Assembly (NCBI GenBank): GCA_017552615.1
Contig: JAFZPI010000035.1
Span: 1 to 64,000, forward strand
Direction of reading: 5' to 3'
DNA: 64,000 bases
Source of the DNA: Clostridia bacterium
GTDB lineage: Bacteria; Bacillota; Clostridia; Christensenellales; Aristaeellaceae
Part shown: piece after piece, positions 27,921-35,564 of the stretch
Position numbering within the stretch: the first letter of the stretch is position 1
Layout: each line of letters opens with the position of its first letter
Program-made: the position numbers and the translations under genes
Notes under the pieces: model-generated
Seen by the model: the letters and a program-made list of their open reading frames with translations, nothing else
The model's database searches: none
Told to the model about the DNA's origin: nothing

Positions 27921-28739
27921 ATGATGCTCAAGGCCAATTTCCACACCCATACAACCTTCTGTGACGGCAAGGATACCCCGGAAGCCATGGCCGAAGCCGC
28001 CCTGGCGCTCGGGTTTGAACAGCTGGGTTTTTCCGGGCACATGGATCCGGACATCCACATGGACTGGCCCGCGTACCTGCGGCATATCACCGCGCTCCGG
28101 GAACAGTACCGCGGCCGCCTGGACATCCTCTGCGGCGTCGAGCTGGACCGCGACCGGGCCGGAGAGCCCGTTACCGGCGCGGAGTATATCATCGGCTCAA
28201 CCCACTTCCTGCCGGATGCCGACGGAAAACTGACAGCCCTGGATCATTCTTTTGCGTTGTCCGAAGCCCTCTGCCGCGGAACCTATGGCGGCGACTGGTA
28301 CAAGCTCTGCAAAGCGTACTTCGCGTCTGAAGCCGAAGTCGTCGCCCGGACACACTGCGATATCGTCGGCCACTTCGACCTGATTGCCCGCTTCAACCAC
28401 CAGTTCCCTCGCTTCGACGAAAACGACCCGCGCTACCTCCGCCCCGCCATGGAAGCCATGGAAGCCCTCGCGATAACCGGCGCCGCGTTCGAACTGAACG
28501 CCGGCGCCTACAACCGCAATCGCCGCAACGATTTCTACCCCGCCCGCCCTCTGCTAAAGTTCTTGCACTCCCTGAACGCACCCCTGTTCATCAACAGCGA
28601 CGCCCACAGCAAAGAACTGTTACAGGGCGGTTTTAAGGAGGCGCTGGCTGCCGTGTCCGCGTGCGGATGGGATCATGTGTGTGTGCTGACACATGATGAG
28701 AATGGGAAGGTTGTCAGGCGGGAAGTGCCGTTGGAGTAA
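27921..28739 (+). CDS. PHP-domain phosphatase, histidinol-phosphatase (HisJ/HisK)-like
   Basis: 272 residues from ATG 27921 (or ATG 27924, better spaced from GGAGG). The PHP metal site is intact: NFHTHTTFCDGKD at the N-terminus, GFSGHMDPD, GVELDRD, GSTHFL, HCDIVGHFDLI and FINSDAHSKE. The overall order and size match HisK-type histidinol phosphatase, which completes histidine synthesis, though related PHP enzymes act on other phosphates. No other his genes are in the window. Confidence 0.85.
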   Translation: MMLKANFHTHTTFCDGKDTPEAMAEAALALGFEQLGFSGHMDPDIHMDWPAYLRHITALREQYRGRLDILCGVELDRDRAGEPVTGAEYIIGSTHFLPDADGKLTALDHSFALSEALCRGTYGGDWYKLCKAYFASEAEVVARTHCDIVGHFDLIARFNHQFPRFDENDPRYLRPAMEAMEALAITGAAFELNAGAYNRNRRNDFYPARPLLKFLHSLNAPLFINSDAHSKELLQGGFKEALAAVSACGWDHVCVLTHDENGKVVRREVPLE

Positions 28740-28755
28740 GGCATACTTTTCAGAG

Positions 28756-28930
28756 AAACCTCTCCACCGCTGCGGCGGTCCCCCTCTCCTTTCAGGAGAG
28801 GTTAAGGGGCTTCGCCTGTAAAGGCGCCGTAACTGCGCCTGCCATCCCCTCATCTGCGCATAAACCCGCACAAACTCTGGTCTCCCTTGAAAGGGGAGAT
28901 GTCGCCGCAGCGACAGAGAGGTCCCCTCGA
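28756..28930. repeat. Intergenic MITE-like element with imperfect inverted arms
   Basis: The left arm starts ACCTCTCCACCGCTGCGGCG (from 28758) and the reverse complement of the right end (28882-28922) reads ACCTCTCTGTCGCTGCGGCG, followed in both by a CTCC-rich hairpin. The core between them has a GGCGCCG segment. Together with a 45-base flank this fills the 28740-29013 gap. A partial copy lies at 31073-31136. Confidence 0.72.
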
Positions 28931-29013
28931 AAAGCCACCATAAGAACAACCCCGCCCTTCCATCTTCCTCCAACTTGTGTTATGATAGCCCCGTCCGAGA
29001 GGAGGTTTTTTCC

Positions 29014-29814
29014 ATGAAATCCATTCGTCGAATGCTGGCGATTCTGCTGGTTATTGTTTCCCTGTGCCCCGCGGGACTTGCAGCTTCCAAGAAGACCACG
29101 CCGACGCCCGATCCCGTCCCCGTGACCACGGACGTGGTGCAAGACGTGCCGGAAACCATCCAGGCGCTGCTGGATCTGGCGTACAGCGAATGGGAAGAGC
29201 TGAACGGCAAGGCGCTCAAGCGCAGCAACAAATATACCAAATGGCGCAACAACTATGAGTGGGGCTGGTGCGGCGGCTTCCTCACCTGGCTGATGATCCA
29301 GCTGGAAGTGCCCCAGGAACGCTGGACCGACATTGAAGAAGGCGACGTGGAGGGCATCGTGCACGTCCACGAGGCCGGCGTCGGCAAGCTCCTGACCGGC
29401 TTTCTCCGGATGCACCGGGTGACGAACGTGCCCCAGAAGGGCTTCTATGTCGTGTACGGCAAGGCCGGCTCCGGCGGGACCTACCATATCGGCCTGGTCT
29501 GGGACGTGGAGAAGCTCGGTGACGGCAAATACCGCCTGACCACGATCGAGGGTAACATGTCCAACACCGTGCGCATGTACATCCATGATTACGACATGAA
29601 CGCCGAGAAGAAGACGAAGAACCTCACAGCCATCCCCACGGAAGAGCGCACAAAGGAAGAGACAAAATCCTTCTCCTATAAACTCCAGGACAAGAACTGG
29701 TACATCAACTGCTTCCTGATGCCCTGGAACCCGAACGAGTATGATTACGCGGAACCGGTCGAAGACATCGTGGACCTGGACGAACTCCCCCCGGTCGAAA
29801 CGCCGGAACCGTAA
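29014..29814 (+). CDS. Secreted CHAP-domain-like cysteine hydrolase
   Basis: 266 residues from ATG 29014. Signal peptide MKSIRRMLAILLVIVSLCPAGLAAS. The catalytic region starts with NNYEWGWCGGFLTWLMIQL (nucleophile Cys in WCGGF), a Gly-rich linker, and YHIGLVWDVEKLGDGKYRL (catalytic His), ending at IEGNMSN, the pattern of CHAP amidases that cleave peptidoglycan peptides or cross-bridges. The tail is Pro- and Glu-rich. Its place next to asnA is probably chance. Confidence 0.78.
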   Translation: MKSIRRMLAILLVIVSLCPAGLAASKKTTPTPDPVPVTTDVVQDVPETIQALLDLAYSEWEELNGKALKRSNKYTKWRNNYEWGWCGGFLTWLMIQLEVPQERWTDIEEGDVEGIVHVHEAGVGKLLTGFLRMHRVTNVPQKGFYVVYGKAGSGGTYHIGLVWDVEKLGDGKYRLTTIEGNMSNTVRMYIHDYDMNAEKKTKNLTAIPTEERTKEETKSFSYKLQDKNWYINCFLMPWNPNEYDYAEPVEDIVDLDELPPVETPEP

Positions 29815-29832
29815 GAGTAAGGAGCGATTGCC

Positions 29833-30837
29833 ATGCACCTCATTATCCCTGAAAACTACAATCCCGTCCTCGACCTCCGCGACACCGAGATCGCCATCAA
29901 GCTGGTCAAGGACTTCTTCGAGACCGAGCTGGCCCGCGCGCTGAACCTGACCCGCGTGTCCGCGCCAATCATGGTGACGCCGGAGAGCGGTCTGAACGAC
30001 AACCTGAACGGCGTCGAACGGCCGGTTTCCTTTGACATCCTCGAAACTGGGCGTCAGGCCGAGATCGTGCACTCGCTGGCCAAGTGGAAGCGTCAGGCGC
30101 TGAAGACCTACGGTTTCCACCCGGGTGAGGGTCTCTACACCGACATGAACGCCATCCGCCGCGACGAGGAGACCGACAACATCCACTCGATCTTCGTCGA
30201 CCAGTGGGACTGGGAGCGGATCATCACCCGCGAGGAGCGGAACATCGACTTCCTGAAAATGATCGTCCGGAAGATCTACCTGACCCTCCGCAAGACCGAG
30301 GGTTATGTATGCGCCCACTATCCGCACATCAAGCCCGAGCTCCCGGACGAGATCACCTTCGTCACGACCCAGGAGCTAGAGGACCGCTGGCCGGAGAAAA
30401 CCAGCCGCGAGCGCGAGTATGCCGCCGCCCGGGAGTGGGGCGCGGTATTCCTGATGGGCATCGGCGGCAAGCTGAAGTCCGGGAAGATCCACGACGGCCG
30501 CGCGCCCGACTATGACGACTGGGCGCTGAACGGCGACATCCTGCTGTACTCCCGCCTGCTGGACATCTCCCTCGAGGTCTCGAGCATGGGCATCCGCGTG
30601 GACGAGGAGAGCCTCCGCCGCCAGCTCAAGGAGCGCGGCTGCGAGGAACGCGCCGAGCTGCCCTTCCAGAAGGCCCTGCTGAACGGCGAACTGCCCCTGA
30701 CCATCGGCGGCGGCATCGGACAGAGCCGCATGTGCGTCTACTTCCTCCGCAAAGCCCACGTCGGCGAAGTTCAGGCCTCTCTCTGGCCGGACGACGTGAC
30801 CGAAGCGTGCCGGAAAGCGAATATTCAGTTGCTGTAA
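29833..30837 (+). CDS. asnA: Aspartate-ammonia ligase AsnA
   Basis: 334 residues from ATG 29833, after AAGGAG. AsnA makes asparagine from aspartate, ammonium and ATP. The family's class II synthetase-like fold is clear: RDTEIAIKLVKDFFETELA, VSAPIMVTPESGLNDNLNGVERPVSFD, VHSLAKWKRQALKTYGF, TDMNAIRRDEETDNIHSI, and the C-terminal TIGGGIGQSRMCVYFLRKAH. Length standard (330). 18 bases after the CHAP gene stop, so probably one transcript. Confidence 0.98.
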   Translation: MHLIIPENYNPVLDLRDTEIAIKLVKDFFETELARALNLTRVSAPIMVTPESGLNDNLNGVERPVSFDILETGRQAEIVHSLAKWKRQALKTYGFHPGEGLYTDMNAIRRDEETDNIHSIFVDQWDWERIITREERNIDFLKMIVRKIYLTLRKTEGYVCAHYPHIKPELPDEITFVTTQELEDRWPEKTSREREYAAAREWGAVFLMGIGGKLKSGKIHDGRAPDYDDWALNGDILLYSRLLDISLEVSSMGIRVDEESLRRQLKERGCEERAELPFQKALLNGELPLTIGGGIGQSRMCVYFLRKAHVGEVQASLWPDDVTEACRKANIQLL

Positions 30838-30861
30838 TCTATGAAGAATCGATTTGAAGTG

Positions 30862-31069
30862 ATGAGGCGCAGCAAGTGGCGCCCCTACATGACATACCAC
30901 CGTAGGGGCGACCCTGTGTGGTCGCCCCAAAGAGGTTGAATGACCTCATATCCGTAGATGTTCGATGTGTAGGAGCGCCGCTTGCTGCGCCCATGACGGA
31001 CGACATGGAACGGACAATTCCGAAACGGACAATTCCGGGATCGGGCGACCACACAGGGCCGCCCCTACG
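30862..31069. repeat. Complex intergenic element with nested inverted repeats
   Basis: Two sets of arms: CGTAGGGGCGACCCTGTGTG (30901 on) with its near reverse complement at 31043-31069, and AGGCGCAGCAAGTGGCGC (30867 on) with a diverged partner at 30968-30992. A direct repeat AACGGACAATTCCG occurs twice at 31009-31038. Non-coding; it fills most of the 30838-31170 gap. Confidence 0.7.
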
Positions 31070-31072
31070 TCC

Positions 31073-31136
31073 AAACCCGCATAAAACCTTATCTCCCTTG
31101 AAAGGGGAGATGTCGCCCGCAGGCGACAGAGAGGTT
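31073..31136 (+). repeat. Copy of the right arm of the 28.8-kb repeat
   Basis: Shares AAACCCGCA, CTCCCTTGAAAGGGGAGATG and GCGACAGAGAGGT with 28862-28922 in the same orientation. Ends just before the SGNH gene. Confidence 0.75.
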
Positions 31137-31170
31137 TGCCTGCCAGCAATCAATGAGGAATCAGCCACCA

Positions 31171-31911
31171 ATGAAACGACTCCTGATCATCCTGTTTTGC
31201 ATCCTGCTGCTCTTTTCATCTGGATGGGCAGAGGACATGCCCGTCAAAGAAAGACTGTCGGACGAAATCTTATATACGTACTATGATAACTGCCTGCTTG
31301 TCGGGGATTCGCTGGTTGTCGGGTTCCGCCTTTTTGTGCGATCGGAACAAGCGAACAATCCGGGCTTCTTCTCCGGCCTGAAGATTTACGCAGTCGACAG
31401 CTACCTGCTTCACTCGGCGAGCACAGAAGCCATAAGCGGCGTCGGACCTCAGCTCCGGTACAACGGAAACGATGTCACCCTTGCGTGGCTCATGGGAAAA
31501 CTCCAGCCGCGCCGCGTCTTCATCCTCGCCGGCCTGAACGACGACGTTCACATCCACATGGACCGTGCGGAACGCTATATCGACCGGATCATGGCCCTGC
31601 GCGACAAGTACGCGCCATACACAGAAATCTGTTTCCTGTCCCTGGCGCCGGTCACAAAGAAGATCGGCCCCAAACGCCAGCAAGGCCACGATGAATACAA
31701 CGCCTGGCTCGAAGAAAAATGCGCGGCGATCGGCGCCGTCTACGTCGATATCGCGACAGGACTGAAGGGCGAGGACGGCTTCCTGCCCAACGAAATCTGC
31801 AGGGACGGAGAATACCACCCCAATGCCGCCGGCTACGCTGCTTGGGCACAGGAAATGCTTGACTTTGCCCAGAGCCGGTACGAAGCCGGCCTGTGGGTTC
31901 CAGCGGACTGA
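31171..31911 (+). CDS. Secreted SGNH/GDSL hydrolase
   Basis: 246 residues from ATG 31171. Signal peptide MKRLLIILFCILLLFSSGWAE. SGNH blocks: LLVGDSLVVGFR (catalytic Ser), a distant Gly, ILAGLNDDVHIH (GxND), and GEYHPNAAGYAAWAQEM (Asp/Glu-His). Members of this group in Clostridia often remove acetyl groups from cell-wall or polysaccharide sugars. It is preceded by repeats and followed by a LytTR regulator on the same strand. Confidence 0.88.
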   Translation: MKRLLIILFCILLLFSSGWAEDMPVKERLSDEILYTYYDNCLLVGDSLVVGFRLFVRSEQANNPGFFSGLKIYAVDSYLLHSASTEAISGVGPQLRYNGNDVTLAWLMGKLQPRRVFILAGLNDDVHIHMDRAERYIDRIMALRDKYAPYTEICFLSLAPVTKKIGPKRQQGHDEYNAWLEEKCAAIGAVYVDIATGLKGEDGFLPNEICRDGEYHPNAAGYAAWAQEMLDFAQSRYEAGLWVPAD

Positions 31912-31950
31912 ACACGGCAAACGCAAGGTTACGGAACGGAGGAGAACGCC

Positions 31951-32685
31951 ATGGATTCCATTCGCGTGGTCATCGCGGACGATAACGAGGGCATGCGGCT
32001 CATTGAGGCCAAGCTGATTGCGCTGGCCGAAGGTTTTGATTTGGCCGGGGAAGCGGCGGACGGGCCTTCCCTGCTGCGAGAAGTCGAAGCCAAGAAGCCC
32101 CAGGTGGTCTTCCTTGACGTGGACATGCCCGGTCTGAGCGGAGTCGAGTGCGCCAAGCGCATCCGGGAAACCGATCCCGACACAGTGCTGATTTTTGCCA
32201 CCGCGCATGAGGGCTACATGGGCGATGCCTTTGAAGTCTACGCCTTCGACTACCTGGTCAAACCTTTCCGTACCGAGCGTGTGCTGGAGACCCTGCGCCG
32301 CGTCCGCGCCCGTTTCATGGAAGAAGAAGCCGCGGCCAAGCGCCCCGTCACCCTGAACGCCGGCGGCCGGATCACGATCCGCCACCGGGACGGCGTGGCC
32401 TTCGTGCCGATGGACGAGATTCTCCTCGTGCAGCGCGAGGAGCGCCAGACCGTGCTGGTTTGCACGGACAACCGTCGCTTCATCACCGGCGAAAACCTCT
32501 CAGAGGTCGAGGCCCGCCTTGATCCCGCCGTTTTCTGCCGCTGCCACAAGAGCTACATCATTAACCTGAACCACATCGCCGCCGTCGAACCCTACGGCCG
32601 CTGGACCAGCATCGTGAAACTGAACGGAACCAAAGAGACTGCGCTGATTACGAAAGAAAAACTGGAAGAACTGATGGTTGAGTAA
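31951..32685 (+). CDS. LytTR-family response regulator
   Basis: 244 residues from ATG 31951, after GGAGG. The receiver domain has the acidic pair in VIADDNEGM, the phospho-acceptor Asp in VVFLDVDMPG (about residue 53), and the Lys in YLVKPF. A linker follows and residues 145-244 are a LytTR DNA-binding domain (DEILLVQREERQTVLV, FCRCHKSYIINLNHIAAVEP). Such regulators often control bacteriocin, virulence or envelope genes. No histidine kinase lies next to it, so it is an orphan here. Confidence 0.92.
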   Translation: MDSIRVVIADDNEGMRLIEAKLIALAEGFDLAGEAADGPSLLREVEAKKPQVVFLDVDMPGLSGVECAKRIRETDPDTVLIFATAHEGYMGDAFEVYAFDYLVKPFRTERVLETLRRVRARFMEEEAAAKRPVTLNAGGRITIRHRDGVAFVPMDEILLVQREERQTVLVCTDNRRFITGENLSEVEARLDPAVFCRCHKSYIINLNHIAAVEPYGRWTSIVKLNGTKETALITKEKLEELMVE

Positions 32686-32724
32686 CCCAATATTTATACA
32701 TTCAGAGATAAGGAGGAAGCTATC

Positions 32725-33471
32725 ATGTTCGATCGTATAGGCCAGAAAATCATGGGCTTAGCAAAATCGCTTTTCATCATTGAGTCCATCTTGTTTGTCG
32801 GCGGCGGAATTGTAATGTTTTTTTCTCGTTTGACAGCACTAATTGTTTCTGGGATTGTTCTTATTATTCTCGGCCCAATACTTGCATGGTTAAGTAGCTG
32901 GCTACTCTATGCCTTTGGACAAATAGCAGATGATTTGCATGAACTTCGTAATACTCATAACAAATCAAACAAGAATAATGGGGTCCGTGATGGAAAAAAC
33001 TCCCAGAAACAATTGAAAAAAGAAGATAAAACAAATCAGTCAGCTATAACTACAGAGCAAAATGATGATACCAGAGAACTTACAAAGGAAGAGCAATATC
33101 AAAGAGGAATAGGTTTCGAGAAACAGGAGCAATATCAGGAAGCGCTCGACCATTATGAAGAAATTGCTGGTTACAAGGATACCAATAACAGAATCAAAGC
33201 TTGCTACTACGCTATTGCTCAATCGTTCATGAGCGAGCAGAAATACGAAGATGCCGCTATATCGTTTGAGCTTTCAGATGGTTATAGAGATGCTGAATCA
33301 TTACGAAAAGAAGCACTATATCTACAAGCAAAAATCTTCATTGGACAGAAACGATGGACTCCAGCTGCAGACATTCTATACAGCATCCGCTCCTATCGTG
33401 ATGTGCATAAGCTTATTGAAGAATACCCTGCCTTGCAAAACGCAATGAATAAAATAAACTACAAACTGTGA
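32725..33471 (+). CDS. Membrane-anchored protein with TPR-like repeats
   Basis: 248 residues. Two N-terminal hydrophobic segments (about 15-32 and 36-62) form a hairpin anchor. A Lys/Asn/Gln-rich linker follows, then from about residue 125 helix pairs of the TPR type: YQRGIGFEKQEQYQEALDHY, IAQSFMSEQKYEDAAISFEL, ALYLQAKIFIGQKRWTPAAD. The inter-repeat glycine pattern DGYRDAE is typical of Clostridial tetratrico-like proteins. Much more AT-rich than its neighbours, suggesting a foreign source. Function unknown. Confidence 0.65.
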   Translation: MFDRIGQKIMGLAKSLFIIESILFVGGGIVMFFSRLTALIVSGIVLIILGPILAWLSSWLLYAFGQIADDLHELRNTHNKSNKNNGVRDGKNSQKQLKKEDKTNQSAITTEQNDDTRELTKEEQYQRGIGFEKQEQYQEALDHYEEIAGYKDTNNRIKACYYAIAQSFMSEQKYEDAAISFELSDGYRDAESLRKEALYLQAKIFIGQKRWTPAADILYSIRSYRDVHKLIEEYPALQNAMNKINYKL

Positions 33472-33478
33472 GAGTGAT

Positions 33479-33507
33479 TTGACAAATTAACCCATCTATG
33501 ATATCAT
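33479..33507 (+). promoter_or_regulatory. Promoter of the ABC-F leader
   Basis: TTGACA (33479-33484), 17 bp, TATCAT (33502-33507). The transcript would start near 33514, leaving a leader of about 170 bases before the ABC-F start. Confidence 0.8.
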
Positions 33508-33513
33508 CGCTCT

Positions 33514-33686
33514 ATCACCACACCGAAAGGGGCGGGAGGATGCGCAAATGACCGGATTTTGATGAACGAAATGCCGCGTGAGCGGTCTGTTTTCGGGCGT
33601 CAAAAACCGGAGCGCATGAAACCGGCCTTTTTGCGTGGTTTTGATTGTTTCGGAATGACGCCCTCCCACCGGAGGTGATTCCATTC
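33514..33686 (+). promoter_or_regulatory. Leader with short uORFs and sequestered ribosome site (putative attenuator)
   Basis: A good GGGAGG (33534-33539) precedes ATG 33548, which opens a four-codon ORF (Met-Thr-Gly-Phe). Its stop TGA overlaps ATG 33562, which opens a 38-codon ORF that ends at 33678, just after the ABC-F ribosome site. That site, GGAGG (33671-33675), pairs with CCTCC (33662-33666); the 5' side can instead pair GGGCGTCA (33595-33602) with TGACGCCC (33656-33663). AAAAACCGG (33602-33610) and CCGGCCTTTTT (33622-33632) can form a weak terminator. This layout resembles ribosome-mediated attenuation of ABC-F resistance genes; function is inferred. Confidence 0.6.
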
Positions 33687-35216
33687 ATGCTGTCTGTACA
33701 AAATCTATCCATCACAAACATCGCGGACCAGCGTCCGCTGCTAAAGAACTGCTCCTTTACCCTCGCGGGAACCGAGCGTCTCGCCGTCATCGGCGAGGAG
33801 GGCGACGGCAAGTCCGCCCTCCTGAAGGCCATCTGCGACCCGGATTCCCTCGACGACTGGGCAGAAGTTACGGGGCGGGTATCCCTGTCCGGGGAGCGGA
33901 TCGGTTATCTCCCCCAAGAGGCCCCGACCAACTGGGGTGACCTGTCCGTCGACCAGCTCTTCCGGAAAGACAAGGCGTTTTCCGCCACCAATCCTGCAAC
34001 TCTCTCTGCCCTGTGCCGCCGCCTGCAGCTGGACCCCGAGCTCTGCCGACGGGGGACTCCGTTTGGTCTTCTCTCCGGCGGGGAGCGCGTGCGGCTTCGC
34101 CTGCTGCTGCTCCTGTGCCGGGAACCAACACTGCTCATCCTCGATGAACCCGGCAACGACCTGGACCTAGACGCCCTGGAAACGCTTGAACACTTCCTGC
34201 TGTCCTGTAATCTTCCCGTGCTCTATGTCAGTCACGATGAAACCCTGCTTAGCCGCACCGCGACACAGGTCCTGCATTTGGAGTCCATTCATGGCCGTGT
34301 GGAACCCCGCTGGACATGGACGAAAGTGCCTTATGCGGACTATGTGTCGAACCGACGGAATGCCCTTGACCGGCAGGAGGACCAGTGGCAGCAGGAGCGC
34401 CGCGAAAAGCGAGCCCGTGACGAGCGCTTCCGGAAGATCGAGGACGCCGTTGCACGTGCCCAGGCGAATATCAGCCGCCAGGATCCCCACGGCGGCCGCC
34501 TGCTGAAGAAGAAGATGAAGGCCGTCAAGAGCCTCGAACACCGCTTTGCGCGGGAGGATTCCGAGGGCACGGAGCGCCCCTGGGAGGAGTTCCCGATGTT
34601 CGCGGTCTTCCACGATATCCAGCCGATCCCGGCAGGCAAAGGTGTCATCGACCTGAACCTGCCAGTTCTTGAAGTCGATGGGCGCACCCTGGCGCAGGAC
34701 GTTCAGCTGCGCGTTCGAGGGCCCGAAAAGGTCTTGATTGTCGGTCCCAACGGCTGCGGCAAGACCACGCTCCTGCGGGAAATCGAGCGGCGCCTGCAGA
34801 ATGAACGCAGTCTCCGCACCGCCCTGATGCCCCAGCGCTACGAGGAACTCCTGGACAACGAAAAAACACCGGTGGAACTCCTGCACACCGATGGCACCAA
34901 GGAACAGCTGACCTATATCCGCACCGCCCTCGGGGCGATGAAACTGACCCAGGACGAGATCCAGCACCCAATCCGCGGGCTTTCCGGCGGGCAAAAGGCC
35001 AAGGTCCTGCTCCTCCGGCTGATGCTGGCAAAGCCGGACGTCCTGCTCGCCGACGAGCCCACCCGGAACCTCTCGCCCCTCTCCGCACCAGTCATGCGGG
35101 AGCTCCTGACCACCTTCCCCGGCGCGGTCATCTGCGTCACCCACGACCGGGTCCTGATGGAAGACTGGCCGGGCAGGGTGCTGCGGCTGACGGAAAACGG
35201 GCTGGTGAGGGTGTGA
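33687..35216 (+). CDS. ABC-F family ATPase (ribosome-associated)
   Basis: 509 residues from ATG 33687, nine bases after GGAGGTG. Two ABC domains without membrane helices. Domain 1: Walker A GEEGDGKSALL, signature LLSGGERVRL, Walker B LLILDEPGNDLD and SHDE. The interdomain linker (residues 210-280) is highly charged, EDQWQQERREKRARDERFRK, as in ABC-F proteins that reach into the ribosome. Domain 2: GPNGCGKTTLL, LSGGQKAKVLLL, VLLADEPTRNLSP and THDR. Such proteins protect the ribosome from antibiotics or aid translation; which applies is not seen. The uORF leader favours drug-induced control. Confidence 0.93.
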   Translation: MLSVQNLSITNIADQRPLLKNCSFTLAGTERLAVIGEEGDGKSALLKAICDPDSLDDWAEVTGRVSLSGERIGYLPQEAPTNWGDLSVDQLFRKDKAFSATNPATLSALCRRLQLDPELCRRGTPFGLLSGGERVRLRLLLLLCREPTLLILDEPGNDLDLDALETLEHFLLSCNLPVLYVSHDETLLSRTATQVLHLESIHGRVEPRWTWTKVPYADYVSNRRNALDRQEDQWQQERREKRARDERFRKIEDAVARAQANISRQDPHGGRLLKKKMKAVKSLEHRFAREDSEGTERPWEEFPMFAVFHDIQPIPAGKGVIDLNLPVLEVDGRTLAQDVQLRVRGPEKVLIVGPNGCGKTTLLREIERRLQNERSLRTALMPQRYEELLDNEKTPVELLHTDGTKEQLTYIRTALGAMKLTQDEIQHPIRGLSGGQKAKVLLLRLMLAKPDVLLADEPTRNLSPLSAPVMRELLTTFPGAVICVTHDRVLMEDWPGRVLRLTENGLVRV

Positions 35217-35245
35217 ACTCACACCTTGATCTATATCTTCGTTTC

Positions 35246-35274
35246 TTGACATCGATCCCCGATTTCGATACAAT
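35246..35274 (+). promoter_or_regulatory. Consensus promoter of the structured RNA unit
   Basis: TTGACA (35246-35251), exactly 17 bp, TACAAT (35269-35274). Start expected at about 35281. Confidence 0.88.
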
Positions 35275-35353
35275 GTCCCTGCCCGTAAGGGCCGAAGAGT
35301 GAACAACAAACGCGCTGGCGGTTGCTCCATCCTCTGCAAGGGGGGTGATGCGT

Positions 35354-35443
35354 ATGCGAATAACTTTCCATATCGGACCGTTTACGGTATCGATCATTGT
35401 GAGACGCACACGCAAAAAGACAGCCGCCACTCCGCGAAAGTGA
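35354..35443 (+). CDS. 29-residue peptide inside the structured RNA
   Basis: ATG 35354, eight bases after AAGGGGGG (35338-35345); an alternative ATG at 35348 is too close. The peptide begins MRITFHIGPFTVSIIV and has a basic second half (RRTRKK near residues 17-22). The first half is a short hydrophobic strand, too short for a full membrane helix. It lies wholly inside the loop of the closing stem. Could be a type I-like toxin, a leader peptide or a structural feature. No homolog is recognised. Confidence 0.5.
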   Translation: MRITFHIGPFTVSIIVRRTRKKTAATPRK

Positions 35444-35507
35444 CAGCTGACTGCGTGGCATAAGCCACAAGGCTCTGTGTAACCTTTGAGGAGCAACCGT
35501 TTGCGTG

Positions 35508-35527
35508 GTTCACTCTTCGTTTTTATT
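35508..35527 (+). terminator. Terminator formed by the closing stem of the RNA
   Basis: GTTCACTCTTCG is the 3' arm of the 12-bp outer stem and is followed at once by TTTTTATT. Unlike an ordinary hairpin terminator its 5' arm lies about 200 bases upstream at the RNA start. Confidence 0.68.
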
Positions 35528-35564
35528 GTAATGATTTTGATCGGAATGTCAAGAGGTGCTTTCG

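Larger units (their letters stand above)
35281..35527 (+). ncRNA. Structured RNA transcript with closed ends and an internal small ORF
   Basis: About 247 nt from the consensus promoter to a T-tract (35520-35524). The two ends pair in three stacked stems: CGAAGAGTGAAC (35293-35304) with GTTCACTCTTCG (35508-35519), CAAACG (35307-35312) with CGTTTG (35498-35503), and GTTGCTCC (35321-35328) with GGAGCAAC (35490-35497). Inside lie a hairpin GTGGC-ATAA-GCCAC (35455-35468), a smaller ACCG/CGGT hairpin (35377-35388) and a 29-codon ORF. The outer stem plus T-run forms the terminator. I know no RNA family that matches. It lies downstream of the ABC-F gene but has its own promoter. Confidence 0.7.

Noticed and set aside
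28792..30327. A 511-codon open frame on the minus strand
   Set aside because: Antisense to the CHAP gene and asnA, which have clear domains and ribosome sites.
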